64,000 bases of DNA from Cupriavidus gilardii (GTDB lineage: Bacteria; Pseudomonadota; Gammaproteobacteria; Burkholderiales; Burkholderiaceae): contig NZ_JABTYE010000002.1 in NCBI RefSeq assembly GCF_013314895.1, positions 186,001-250,000 of the forward strand, read 5' to 3'. Below are positions 34,077 to 42,973 of this stretch, in pieces. The notes beneath the pieces are model-generated. The model worked only from the letters and a program-made list of their open reading frames with translations, was not told the origin of the DNA and ran no database searches. The position numbers were made by a program, and so were the translations under genes. The stretch's first letter is position 1. Every line of letters begins with the position of its first letter.

Positions 34077-34815
34077 TCCATCGAGCCGATATGCAAGGCC
34101 AGTGTTGGGAACTGCTGGAATGGCCAATCGCCCCTACTGGGTAGGGGAGTACGCGGTGGAGGGCCAAACAATGATCTCCCCGCACTTGCGATCGAGCTAC
34201 CTTGACTAGGTAAAGCAGGCTCCGTTAGCCGACTCAACAGCCTCGTACTGGCAACCTCGGTTGTCTCTTGCGCTTTTCGGAAGTGTTGCCCGCGAAATTC
34301 GAGTAGGCGCCGTATGTTCTCCAGTTCCTTTTGCAGCACCTCGGCATCCGGCAGCACCATCCGGTAATTCGCTCCCATCACCTGCACGGCAGGCCTTCCA
34401 GCGCATACCGCGCCTAAGCATGGATCCATCTGCTGCAAGTTCGAGCGGCTGCCTCCCGCCCGAACTTCGGGGTCGAGTCATCGACAGCCGTTCGCAAACC
34501 GGGTCAGGTTTCGGAAAGCACCGGCATATGTTGAAGTCGAAAAGTGATTGATAAGCTACTATATCGAGCCATGGCGTAGTCCAGTGAAGTGCCGAGCTGG
34601 AGTCATCGCAAACAAAAAACCGGCCCGGTATCGGTCCCGCAGCACGTTGCTGCGAGGCCGATACCGGGCCGGTTTTCTCTTGGCTGACCTTACCTGCTGG
34701 CCAACCGCGGGCTAACTGGGGCCAGCTGGGGGCCAGCGTCGGCGGGCCAACCGCGGACTGACACCGCCGCGCGACGGCGGGGGACCGCCGCGATGCAGGG
34801 GTCGAGCTTGGCTGC
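34077..34815. other. Gene-poor right flank of the defence island
   Basis: About 740 bp carry no convincing gene. A minus-strand frame near 34190-34438 with DAEVLQKELENIRRLLEFRGQHF could be a remnant of a helical protein but has no clear family or start. A long terminator hairpin (34616-34676) and a 12-bp direct repeat GGCCAACCGCGG (34699-34710 and 34745-34756) are present. No integrase or terminal inverted repeat was seen. Confidence 0.5.
34616..34676. terminator. Long bidirectional terminator hairpin
   Basis: AAAACCGGCCCGGTATCGG (from 34616) pairs with CCGATACCGGGCCGGTTTT (to 34676), enclosing a smaller GCAGCA/TGCTGC stem. A-run and T-run flanks make it an intrinsic terminator in both directions, for the small minus-strand gene at 34816 and for rightward island transcripts. 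Confidence 0.85.
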
Positions 34816-35001
34816 TTAGCCGTTCGCGAAGACGATCTTGGCCTTGCGGGCGTCCGACTGCAGGCGAGCCAGCACGCCTTGCACGGCGGCGATCGCGCGC
34901 TTGATGTCGTAGGCAAAACCCAGGCGCGGAGCGTCGAGTTCGTGCTCGATCAGGTCGCGTTCGAGTTGGTCGGTGAGCTTGATATCGGATTGGGTGTTCA
35001 T
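34816..35001 (-). CDS. Small conserved-looking protein, 61 aa
   Basis: The 61-residue protein starts MNTQSDIKLTDQLERDLIEHEL and continues with a predicted helix (DIKRAIAAVQGVLARLQSDA). No signal, membrane segment or cysteine is visible. A good sigma70 promoter (35045-35073), a strong AAGGAAGGA ribosome-binding site and a terminator downstream support a real, well expressed gene. It resembles small hypothetical proteins common in Ralstonia/Cupriavidus relatives, by memory only; function unknown. Confidence 0.72.
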   Translation of the reverse strand: MNTQSDIKLTDQLERDLIEHELDAPRLGFAYDIKRAIAAVQGVLARLQSDARKAKIVFANG

Positions 35002-35347
35002 GGCGTCCTTCCTTACAGGGATAACCCTTATGGGGTTTTCCCGAATTGTAGGCAAAGGATTGCCGCATTGCAACATTAGGTAGAAATGCGTATGCCGGAA
35101 AGCAACATCTAAAGCAAATTTCGCAACCTTGTGAGTGACACTGCCGCTACAGGATGACGAGTCGACTCTATTAAATGCACCGTAGGGCACGCCGAGGGCG
35201 GCCGCGAGTGCGCTGGTCCCCGGCAAGCCAGCGAGCATTGCACCCTCCCGAGGGCGTCGCGCCAAGGCATCGGAACTGTAGTGAAGTCACGAATGGGATT
35301 GCCGCCCCATGCGTGAAATGATTGCACCATCACCTCCCGGAGACAGC
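35002..35347. other. Intergenic region between divergent genes
   Basis: The 346 bp between the 61-residue gene and the aldolase gene hold the promoter of the former (35045-35073) in an A/T-richer stretch (35030-35110). The rest is unremarkable and I see no gene or clear promoter for the aldolase operon beyond a GGAG ribosome-binding site. Confidence 0.5.
35045..35073 (-). promoter_or_regulatory. Sigma70 promoter of the 61-aa gene
   Basis: On the minus strand TTGCAA (35073-35068) and TACAAT (35050-35045) are 17 bp apart, 44 bp upstream of the start codon. Confidence 0.7.
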
Positions 35348-36172
35348 ATGCTGCCCGTCAACCACTTCAAGAAGGCCCTGCGCGCCGGCCAAGCCCAGAT
35401 CGGCCTCTGGTCCACCATCCCCTCCCCCTTCGTTTCCGAGCTGATCGGCGGCGCCGGCTACGACTGGGTGCTGCTGGACACCGAGCACACGCCCACCGAC
35501 GTGCCGCTGATGCTCAACCAGTTGCAGGCGGTCGCTGCGGCGCAGCCGGCGCCAGGCTCGCTGCCGACGCACGCGGTCGTACGGCCTGCATGGAACGACC
35601 CGGTACTGATCAAGCGCTACCTCGACATCGGTGCGCAGACGCTGCTGCTGCCCTTCGTCCAGAACGCGAAGGAGGCGCAGGCCGCGGTGCGCGCGATCCG
35701 CTATGCGCCCGAGGGCATTCGCGGCATGGGCGGCTCCACGCGCGCCACCAACTTTGGCCGCACGACCGACTATGTGGCCCGCGCGGCGGAGGAGCTGTGC
35801 CTGCTGGTGCAGGTGGAAACCGCCGAGGCACTCGAGCAGATCGAGGCGATTGCGGCGATCGACGGTATCGACGGCATCTTTATCGGCCCGGCGGATCTGT
35901 CTGCGAGCCTCGGCTACCCCGGCCAGGCACGCCACCCCGCCGTCAACCAGGCGATCGACGATGCCATCGGCCGGATTCGCGCCTGCGGCAAGGCGCCGGG
36001 CATCTTGATGGTCGACGAGCCGCGCGCGCGCCAATGCCTCGATCTGGGCGCCCTGTTCGTCGCCGTCGCGCTCGACACGGTGCTGCTGCGCGACGGCCTC
36101 GATGCGACCGCCGCCCGCTTTCGTACGCCAACGCCGACGACCGCGACGTCGCCGACGACCAGCAGCTATTGA
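35348..36172 (+). CDS. HpcH/HpaI-family aldolase (2-keto-3-deoxy-acid aldolase)
   Basis: The 274-residue class II aldolase has the active-site loop LLDTEHTPTD (His), VRPAWND, and the metal ligands in QVETAEAL (Glu) and IGPADLSASLG (Asp). It should cleave a 2-keto-3-deoxy sugar acid or 4-hydroxy-2-oxo acid to pyruvate and an aldehyde, as do HpcH, GarL and YfaU. The last 15 residues are an extra Thr/Pro/Ser tail. Its gene is followed 40 bp later by a sugar-acid dehydratase gene, which would make its substrate. Confidence 0.88.
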   Translation: MLPVNHFKKALRAGQAQIGLWSTIPSPFVSELIGGAGYDWVLLDTEHTPTDVPLMLNQLQAVAAAQPAPGSLPTHAVVRPAWNDPVLIKRYLDIGAQTLLLPFVQNAKEAQAAVRAIRYAPEGIRGMGGSTRATNFGRTTDYVARAAEELCLLVQVETAEALEQIEAIAAIDGIDGIFIGPADLSASLGYPGQARHPAVNQAIDDAIGRIRACGKAPGILMVDEPRARQCLDLGALFVAVALDTVLLRDGLDATAARFRTPTPTTATSPTTSSY

Positions 36173-36212
36173 GATTGCGGGGCAACGGCCCTGCTCACAC
36201 AAGACTGTCCCG

Positions 36213-37943
36213 ATGACCCGACGCACTTACGAGACCCTGCGCAGCGCACGCTGGTTTGCGCCTGACGACTTCCGCTCCTTCGGCCACCGCTCGCGCGTGC
36301 TGCAGATGGGCTATGGCTACGACGACTGGATGGGCAAGCCCGTCATCGCCATCATCAATACGTGGAGCGACGCGAACCAGTGCCACGCCCACTTCAAGCA
36401 GCGCGTGGACGACGTCAAACGCGGCATTCTGCAGGCGGGCGGATTTCCGCTGGAGCTGCCGGCCATTTCGCTGTCGGAGAGCATGGTCAAGCCGACCACC
36501 ATGCTGTACCGCAATTTCCTGGCGATGGAGACCGAGGAGCTGTTGCGCAGCCACCCGGTGGACGGCGCGGTGCTGATGGGCGGCTGCGACAAGACCACGC
36601 CGGGCCTGACCATGGGCGCGTTGAGCATGGGCTTGCCATTCATTTATCTGCCCGCCGGCCCGATGCTGCGCGGCAACTGGAAAGGCAAGGTGCTCGGTTC
36701 CGGCTCCGATGCCTTCAAGTATTGGGACGAGCGCCGCGCCGGCCGTCTGTCCGACCAGTCCTGGCGCGAGATGGAGGCCGGTATCGCGCGCAGTCACGGC
36801 ACCTGCATGACGATGGGCACGGCCGCCACGATGATGGGCATTGCAGAGGCCGTTGGCCTGGCGTTGCCGGGTGCCAGCAGCATCCCGGCGGCGGACGCCA
36901 ATCACATCCGCATGAGCGCCGAGTGTGGCCGCCGCATCGTCGAGATGGTGTGGGAAGACCTGACGCCCGCCAGGCTGCTGACGCGCGCGAACTTCGAGAA
37001 CGGCATTGCCTGCGCGATGGCGATGGGCTGTTCGACCAACGCCATCATTCACCTGATCGCGATGTCGCGCCGCGCGGGGCATCCCGTCAGCCTGGACGAT
37101 TTCGACAAGGTCAGCCGCCACGTGCCGGTGATCGCCAACATCCGTCCCAGCGGCACCACCTATCTGATGGAGGACTTTTACTACGCCGGCGGCCTGCCGG
37201 CGATGCTCGAGCGCATCCGCGCGTATCTGCACACCGAGGCGCTGACGGTGAACGGCAGGACGCTGGGCGAAAACATCGCCGGCGCGCAGGTCTACCACGA
37301 CGACGTGATCCGGCCGCTCGACAACCCGATCTACGCGGAAGGCGCGCTCGCCGTCCTGCGCGGCAATATCGCGCCCGACGGCGTGGTGATCAAGCCGAGC
37401 GCCTGCGCGCCGCACTTGCTGCGGCATACGGCGCGCGCGCTGGTGTTCGACGACTACCCGTCGTTGAAACAGGCGGTCGACGATCCGGATCTCGATGTGA
37501 CCGCCGAAGACATGCTTGTGCTGCGCAACGCCGGCCCGCGCGGCGCGGGCATGCCCGAATGGGGCATGCTGCCGATCCCGACCAAGCTGCTCAAGCAAGG
37601 CGTCACCGACATGCTGCGGCTATCGGACGCGCGGATGAGCGGTACCAGCTATGGCGGCTGCCTGCTCCACTGCACGCCGGAAGCGGCCATCGGCGGCCCG
37701 CTCGCGCTGGTGCGCACCGGCGACCGGATCACCATCGACGTGCCCGCTCGCACCATCCACCTGGAAGTCACCGACGAGGAACTGGCCGCCCGACGCGCTG
37801 CCTGGACGCCGCCGCCCGTGCGTTATGAGCGCGGCTACGGCTGGATGTTCGGCCGGCACATCCTGCAGGCCAACGACGGCTGCGACTTCGACTTTCTGGA
37901 AACCAGCTTTGGCAAGCCCGTGCCCGAGCCGGACATCTTCTGA
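36213..37943 (+). CDS. IlvD/Edd-family sugar-acid dehydratase
   Basis: The 576-residue enzyme belongs to the dihydroxy-acid/aldonate dehydratase family. Cluster-binding cysteines occur in SDANQCHAH, GGCDKTTPG and SHGTCMTMGTA, matching the [2Fe-2S] sugar-acid dehydratases (L-arabinonate or D-xylonate type). The active-site serine region SDARMSGTSYGG is near the C-terminus. It should dehydrate an aldonate to a 2-keto-3-deoxy acid for the adjacent aldolase. The exact sugar acid is not evident from sequence. Confidence 0.88.
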   Translation: MTRRTYETLRSARWFAPDDFRSFGHRSRVLQMGYGYDDWMGKPVIAIINTWSDANQCHAHFKQRVDDVKRGILQAGGFPLELPAISLSESMVKPTTMLYRNFLAMETEELLRSHPVDGAVLMGGCDKTTPGLTMGALSMGLPFIYLPAGPMLRGNWKGKVLGSGSDAFKYWDERRAGRLSDQSWREMEAGIARSHGTCMTMGTAATMMGIAEAVGLALPGASSIPAADANHIRMSAECGRRIVEMVWEDLTPARLLTRANFENGIACAMAMGCSTNAIIHLIAMSRRAGHPVSLDDFDKVSRHVPVIANIRPSGTTYLMEDFYYAGGLPAMLERIRAYLHTEALTVNGRTLGENIAGAQVYHDDVIRPLDNPIYAEGALAVLRGNIAPDGVVIKPSACAPHLLRHTARALVFDDYPSLKQAVDDPDLDVTAEDMLVLRNAGPRGAGMPEWGMLPIPTKLLKQGVTDMLRLSDARMSGTSYGGCLLHCTPEAAIGGPLALVRTGDRITIDVPARTIHLEVTDEELAARRAAWTPPPVRYERGYGWMFGRHILQANDGCDFDFLETSFGKPVPEPDIF

Positions 37944-37967
37944 CCCAGTACACCGATCGAGTAACCA

Positions 37968-38678
37968 ATGAAAGCCGAAACCCGCCAACGTCTGGCCCAG
38001 GTCAGCACCGCCACGCTTTGCACCGCGCTGTTCAAGCGTGGACTGCGCAACCAGTTCATCCAGGACGTCCGCCCACTGAACCCCGGCCTGCCGAACATGG
38101 TGGGCGAGGCCTATACGCTGCGCTACATTCCCGCACGCGAGGATCGCAACGGCATCGAAGTCTTCCAGAACCGCGAACATCCGCAGCGCAAGGCGGTCGA
38201 GGAGTGCCCGCCGGGCGCGGTGATGGTGATCGACAGCCGCAAGGACGCGCGCGCCGCGTCGGCTGGCGGCATCCTGGTCGCGCGGCTGATGCAGCGGGGC
38301 GTGGCGGGCGTGGTCACGGACGGCGGCTTTCGCGACAGCCCGGAGATCGCCAAATACCGGATGCCGGCCTATCACAGCCGTCCCAGCGCTCCTACCAACC
38401 TGACATTGCACGAAGCCATCGAGATCAATGGCCCGATCGGCTGCGGCGATGTGCCGGTGTTTCCGGGCGACGTGGTGGTGGGGGATGCCGAGGGCGTGGT
38501 CGTCATCCCTGCGCACCTTGCCGACGAGATCGCCGCCGAAGCCGCCGAGATGACGGTGTTCGAGGATTTCGTGCAGGAGAAGGTGATGGAGGGCCGTTCG
38601 ATCCTGGGCCTCTACCCGCCCACCGACGAAGCCACGCGCGCGCAGTTCAAGGCTTGGCGCGAGGCCCACGGGCGCTGA
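37968..38678 (+). CDS. RraA-like aldolase/decarboxylase
   Basis: The 236-residue protein has the RraA/HMG-aldolase core: GGILVARLMQRGVAGVVTDGGFRD, which binds a divalent metal and oxoacid, and the GDVVVGDAEGVVVIP strand pair. Family members are 4-hydroxy-4-methyl-2-oxoglutarate aldolases or oxaloacetate decarboxylases, while RNase E inhibition applies to the shorter true RraA. In this operon it probably acts on a keto acid from the dehydratase/aldolase route. Its 3' end overlaps the convergent DUF2062 gene by 32 bp. Confidence 0.84.
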   Translation: MKAETRQRLAQVSTATLCTALFKRGLRNQFIQDVRPLNPGLPNMVGEAYTLRYIPAREDRNGIEVFQNREHPQRKAVEECPPGAVMVIDSRKDARAASAGGILVARLMQRGVAGVVTDGGFRDSPEIAKYRMPAYHSRPSAPTNLTLHEAIEINGPIGCGDVPVFPGDVVVGDAEGVVVIPAHLADEIAAEAAEMTVFEDFVQEKVMEGRSILGLYPPTDEATRAQFKAWREAHGR

Positions 38679-39354
38679 GCCCGTCTTCCGCTCGCGCCGC
38701 CCTGACACGGCGGCGCCGAATCAACCGGGTGCGCAGCGCCCACACCCACGACACCCCGAAATAGAACAGCAGGCTGGTCACGCTGGCCATCAGCGCCAGG
38801 CCGAGCACCAGCGGCTTGCCCACGCCCAGCACGCGGCGACGGGTTTCGGTCCACCAGCTTTCCTCTTCCACTTCGGCGGGCAGCGCGGCCGGGCCGGCGC
38901 CACCCGGCACGAGATTCACGGTCGCCCCCGGTTGCGCGACAGCCGCCAGCGCTTCCGGCGCCGGCGGCGGGCCGCCTTCTCCCAATACGGCGCTGCCGAG
39001 CCGCCACGCGGCGTAATAGATCGGGCCGAAGGTCAGCGGATTGCTGACGAAGGTAGTGGCCACCGCAGCCGGCACATTGGCGCGCAAGGCCACCGCCACG
39101 GCGGCGCTCATCGGAATCTGCGCGATCGGCAGCAGCAGGCCGAAAAACATGCCGAGCGCCACGCCCAAGGCCATGCCGCGCCGGCTGACATGCCACAGAC
39201 GGGGGTGTTGCAGGATCGGTCCCATCCAGCGCAGCCACCGGTGCTGCTGCAACCGTTCGGGATCGGGCAGAAACCGGCGGAAGTGGCGGAACGGCGAGGA
39301 ACTGCGCGGGGTGTCGGAATCGGAAGACTGACGGCGAGAGCGGAGCGGCGGCAT
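38647..39354 (-). CDS. DUF2062 membrane protein
   Basis: The 235-residue protein shows the DUF2062 pattern: PILQHPRLWHVSRRGMALGVALGMFFGLLLPI followed by ANVPAAVATTFVSNPLTFGPIY, i.e. a helical hairpin with a conserved SNPLT motif. A second hydrophobic segment follows near residue 190. A basic C-terminal tail (RLIRRRRVRAARAEDG) is probably cytoplasmic. Function of the family is unknown, but it sits in the inner membrane. The gene converges with and overlaps the RraA-like gene by 32 bp. Confidence 0.82.
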   Translation of the reverse strand: MPPLRSRRQSSDSDTPRSSSPFRHFRRFLPDPERLQQHRWLRWMGPILQHPRLWHVSRRGMALGVALGMFFGLLLPIAQIPMSAAVAVALRANVPAAVATTFVSNPLTFGPIYYAAWRLGSAVLGEGGPPPAPEALAAVAQPGATVNLVPGGAGPAALPAEVEEESWWTETRRRVLGVGKPLVLGLALMASVTSLLFYFGVSWVWALRTRLIRRRRVRAARAEDGLSARGPRAKP

Positions 39355-39558
39355 CGGAAGGGGGACGGCTGACTACCGTGCAAGGATACCTCCGACGCGC
39401 GGCGGCGGACGGTTCTTGCCTCGAATTCTTCAACGGCCTCCCGGCGAGCCCCGTCAAGGCCCCGTCTCCCCTCATGCTGCTGGAACGTCACACAGCCTCA
39501 GCGCGGTGTTGGCCGCACCCCACGAACGGGTGATTAGGCAGTTGACCGCATATCCTGT

Positions 39559-39577
39559 AATGATAATAATTCGCATT
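39559..39577 (+). promoter_or_regulatory. Fur box upstream of siderophore receptor
   Basis: AATGATAATAATTCGCATT agrees well with the 19-bp Fur consensus (GATAATGATAATCATTATC), particularly in its left half, and lies 29 bp upstream of the receptor start. It should repress the gene in iron-replete cells. Confidence 0.75.
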
Positions 39578-39605
39578 CCCAAAAATTATTACAGTTCATT
39601 ACAAA

Positions 39606-41699
39606 ATGCGAGCCAAGCGTCACCCAATCACTGCCGCCCTGCTGGCGGCGTCCGTTCTTTCCCCCGCCGCGGTCCGGGCGCAAAGCGCCGAAACCCTGCC
39701 CGAGGTCAAGGTCAAGGCGAGCGCCAGCCGCGAGCTGGGCGAGGGCTACAACCCGCCGGATACCGTCAGTGCCACCAAGATGGATGTGCCGCTGCGCGAC
39801 GTGCCGCAAACCGTGAACGTGGTGACCGCCGAGGTCATGCGCGACCAGCACGCGACCTCGATCCAGGACACGCTGAAGAATGTGCCGGGGGTGGGCTTCT
39901 CGCATGGGGACGGGCAACGCGATCAGGTCACGATCCGCGGCTTCACCGCGATCGCCGATCAGTTCGTCGACGGCATCCGGGACGACGCGCTGTATTTCCG
40001 CGACCTGTCGAACGTCGAGCGGATCGAGGTGATCAAGGGACCGGCCGCCGTGCTGTATGGCCGCGGCTCCTCGGGCGGCCTGATCAATCGGGTCACGAAA
40101 AAGCCGGGCCTCGATGTCACGGATTTGAGCCTGAGCTACGGCTCGTGGGCCGACCGGCGCGGCGAGGTCGATGTCGGCCGGGTATTGGGCGACGGCGCCG
40201 CGGCGTTTCGCATCACCGGCGCGGTGCAGCGCGCCGACAGCTACCGCTCGCAGCAGTTTCTGGACCGTACCGCGATCGCGCCGTCCCTCGATCTGAAGCT
40301 GGCGCCCGACACCAGGCTGCTGCTGCAGGCCGACTACCTGGAAGACCGCCGCGTGACCGACTTCGGCATTCCCGCCTTCAACGGCCGCCCGGTCGAGGTG
40401 CCGGCGTCGACGTACTACGGCGCCGCGAATGCGCGGGACGTCGACTACAGCCAGTCGCGCGTCTACTCGGGCACCGCCACGCTGACCCATCGCTTCAACG
40501 ACCAATGGTCGATCCGCAACGCCACGCGCTACTACCACTACTCGCTGGACCGCAACAACACGCTGCCGGGCACCGTCAACGCAGCGCAGCGGACGGTGTC
40601 GCTGAACCGCTCCAACGTCTATCGCGAGGAGCATGGCTGGTTCAACCAGACCGACCTGACGCAGAAGGCCACGCTGTTCGGCATGAAACACGAGCTGCTG
40701 TACGGCGTCGAGGTCGGCCAGCAGAACAAGGATCTGGTCAACTATTCGCGCAACAACGTCGCCACGGTGGACCTGTTCCATCCGGTGCTGCCGACGCTGC
40801 CGCGCCTGATTGGCGGCACGCCGGGCACCACCAACCGCGGCACGTTCAAGACGCTGGGGCTCTACACCCAGGACATGATCACGCTGAGCGAACAGTGGAA
40901 GGCATTGGTCGGCGTGCGCTACGACCGCTTCGAACAGGAGACCGTCGACCGCCGCCCGAACCAGCGCGGCCTGTCGCGCACCGACGATGCATGGAGCCCG
41001 CGCGCCGGGCTGGTATGGCAGCCGTCGAAGACGCAGTCGTATTACCTCTCGTGGAGCCGTTCGTTCCAGCCGTCGGGCGAAACGTTCTCGCTGGCGGCCA
41101 ATAACGCCGAACTGGCCCCGGAAAAAACCAGCAATACCGAGATCGGCGCCAAATACGATTTCCTCGATGGCCGCCTCAGCACCACGGTGTCGGTATTCCG
41201 GCTGGAACGCACCAATATCAAGGTCGCCAATGCCACCAATACCGCCCTGATGCCGATCGGCGAACAGCGCACCGACGGCGCGGAGCTGACCGTCGCCGGC
41301 GATATGGGGCAAGGCTGGAAGGTGCTGGCCGGCTATGCCTATCTCGATGCGCGCGTGACCCGCTCGAGCAGCGCGCTAGAAGGCAAGCGGGCCACGCTGA
41401 CGCCGCGCCACAGCGGCAATGTCTGGGTGACCAAGGACCTCGGCCACGGTTTCGGCATCGGCGGCGGCCTGAACCTGGTCGGTGCGCGCATGGCCGATCC
41501 ACAGAACACGGTTACGCTGCCCGGCTATGTCACGGCCGACATGATGGCCTGGTACCGGCGCGGCCCGGTCGAGCTCCAGCTAAACCTGTACAACCTGTTC
41601 GACAAGGGCTATATCGTGTCGGCCCACGGTTCGAATGCCAATCTGAACCTGCCGGGCGCACCGCGAAGCGTCATGGCGACGTTGCGGTACCGGATGTAG
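39606..41699 (+). CDS. TonB-dependent siderophore receptor
   Basis: The 697-residue outer-membrane receptor starts with a signal peptide (MRAKRHPITAALLAASVLSPAAVRAQ). A plug domain (about residues 50-155) has VPQTVNVVTAEVMRD and VERIEVIKGPAAVLYGRGSSGGLIN, and a 22-strand barrel follows, with EKTSNTEIGAKYDFLDGRL near the C-terminal third. It matches the catecholate-siderophore (Fiu-like) group of ferric siderophore receptors. It ends in YRM rather than the usual aromatic residue. A Fur box upstream supports iron regulation. The last 29 bp overlap a convergent small gene. Confidence 0.9.
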   Translation: MRAKRHPITAALLAASVLSPAAVRAQSAETLPEVKVKASASRELGEGYNPPDTVSATKMDVPLRDVPQTVNVVTAEVMRDQHATSIQDTLKNVPGVGFSHGDGQRDQVTIRGFTAIADQFVDGIRDDALYFRDLSNVERIEVIKGPAAVLYGRGSSGGLINRVTKKPGLDVTDLSLSYGSWADRRGEVDVGRVLGDGAAAFRITGAVQRADSYRSQQFLDRTAIAPSLDLKLAPDTRLLLQADYLEDRRVTDFGIPAFNGRPVEVPASTYYGAANARDVDYSQSRVYSGTATLTHRFNDQWSIRNATRYYHYSLDRNNTLPGTVNAAQRTVSLNRSNVYREEHGWFNQTDLTQKATLFGMKHELLYGVEVGQQNKDLVNYSRNNVATVDLFHPVLPTLPRLIGGTPGTTNRGTFKTLGLYTQDMITLSEQWKALVGVRYDRFEQETVDRRPNQRGLSRTDDAWSPRAGLVWQPSKTQSYYLSWSRSFQPSGETFSLAANNAELAPEKTSNTEIGAKYDFLDGRLSTTVSVFRLERTNIKVANATNTALMPIGEQRTDGAELTVAGDMGQGWKVLAGYAYLDARVTRSSSALEGKRATLTPRHSGNVWVTKDLGHGFGIGGGLNLVGARMADPQNTVTLPGYVTADMMAWYRRGPVELQLNLYNLFDKGYIVSAHGSNANLNLPGAPRSVMATLRYRM

Positions 41700-42099
41700 A
41701 GACTGGCAGCACCAGCGTCGGCGTGGGTCCGATCGGTTTCGCGGACCCGCCCGTCGTGGGGGCATCCGATTGGCCAGATTGGCGCTGCGCAACGGCCCGG
41801 GCGCTGCGCCGCATCATCAGATCGTCCACGTACTGCATGCAGCCGGCGCGAAAATCCGGCTGTATGGCTTCACAAGACCTGGCGTGACGCACATCGTGCA
41901 TCAGCGCCCACGCATAACCCTGGAACAACTCGGCGCACGGCGCGGCGCAGGGCCTGCCGCCAAAATGGTCGCCGTCGGCGTGAAAGCCCGGAGCCAGCGC
42001 GGCGATCGGCGCGTTCGTCAGCGTGCCCTTTACTTGTGCCGCCCCCATCAGCATCACGGCAATGGTTCCGGCTCCGAGCAGAAATACAGAGAATTTCAT
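41671..42099 (-). CDS. Small exported protein with conserved Cys
   Basis: The 142-residue protein has a Sec-like N-terminus (MKFSVFLLGAGTIAVMLMGAAQ) followed by four cysteines (GGRPCAAPCAELF, SCEAIQPDFRAGCMQYV) in a helical segment, and a Ser/Thr/Gly/Pro tail. It may be a periplasmic protein with two disulfides. No family is recognised. Its 3' end overlaps the receptor gene end by 29 bp, an arrangement that should be checked. Upstream an A/T-rich segment with a possible TTGTAA-N18-CATAAT promoter supports transcription. Confidence 0.55.
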   Translation of the reverse strand: MKFSVFLLGAGTIAVMLMGAAQVKGTLTNAPIAALAPGFHADGDHFGGRPCAAPCAELFQGYAWALMHDVRHARSCEAIQPDFRAGCMQYVDDLMMRRSARAVAQRQSGQSDAPTTGGSAKPIGPTPTLVLPVSTSGTATSP

Positions 42100-42265
42100 C
42101 GTATCGGCATTGGCGCTGGCTCGCGCCGACCCCTTTGTATTATGGGAAACCCGTTTTGGCCATTACAAATACAACAACAACGGGCTTGCCGATATGAAAT
42201 CTTTTTAAATCTCTGTGTCCGTTGTATTTTTGTCCGGACAGCAAAAACGCGGGACTGGAATCCGG

Positions 42266-42862
42266 TTAGGTTTTGGCGGCAATCGCGCCGGCGCAGCCGG
42301 CCATCATGGCAGCCGCGGTGCGATCGACGATCCGGACGCGTTTCGGGGACGAAATAAAGGTCCGGGTCTGCCGTGCCAGCATCAGGTAGAACAATTGCAC
42401 GAGGAAATCGACCGCCACGCCGAGGGTCACGATCAGCACGATCTGGCCTGCCGTCAACGCCGTCATATCGAATGCCTGCGGCAATACCGCGCCGAAAAAC
42501 ACCATGGCCTTGGGATTGCCTAGCGTCAGGAAGGCGCCCGCCAGGAAACCGCTGCCGGAACGCGCCGGCTGCTGCGCCCCGCGGTGTCCATCTGACTTCC
42601 AAAGCCGCCATGCCATATAGAGCAGGAACAGCACGCCGAGCCATTTGACCACCACGAACACGGTGGCAAAGCGGACCGCGAGCGCCGAAAGCCCGAAGAC
42701 CGCCGCCAGCAGCCAGACGGCATTGCCCGCTACCATGCCGACGATAAATGACCAGGCAGACGCGGCGCCCAGGCTGACCACCCTTGCAAACATGGCGCCT
42801 TGCGCGGGCCCCGGCAATGCGGCCGCAATGGCAAAGGGAACGAGGAATAGCCAGATATTCAT
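42266..42862 (-). CDS. LysE-family amino acid exporter
   Basis: The 198-residue membrane protein has six predicted helices with the LysE/RhtB features: PFAIAAALPGPAQGAMFARVVSLGA at the start, in place of the usual PGP motif region, and FLTLGNPKAMVFFGAVLPQAF in the middle. Family members export amino acids or homoserine lactones. The start at 42862 is preferred over one 10 codons upstream because it begins with the first helix. Substrate unknown; no clear partner gene. Confidence 0.83.
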   Translation of the reverse strand: MNIWLFLVPFAIAAALPGPAQGAMFARVVSLGAASAWSFIVGMVAGNAVWLLAAVFGLSALAVRFATVFVVVKWLGVLFLLYMAWRLWKSDGHRGAQQPARSGSGFLAGAFLTLGNPKAMVFFGAVLPQAFDMTALTAGQIVLIVTLGVAVDFLVQLFYLMLARQTRTFISSPKRVRIVDRTAAAMMAGCAGAIAAKT

Positions 42863-42973
42863 GGTGCTGTCGTCCACAAATGGTCGGTGCAACGGTGCCT
42901 CAGTATAGCGGCGGGCAGGCGCGCCATTACCCTTTCCTTTTTTCCTGAAGAGGGCGTATGCCCGCGCACCGGC

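Noticed and set aside
33860-34438. A 192-codon minus-strand gene overlapping the ATPase gene end
   Set aside because: More than a third lies antisense to the DUF3732 coding sequence and no family is recognisable; at most the part near 34190-34438 is a remnant.
28930-35347. Intact transposon or integrative element
   Set aside because: No transposase, integrase, terminal inverted repeats or tRNA attachment site could be found around the island.
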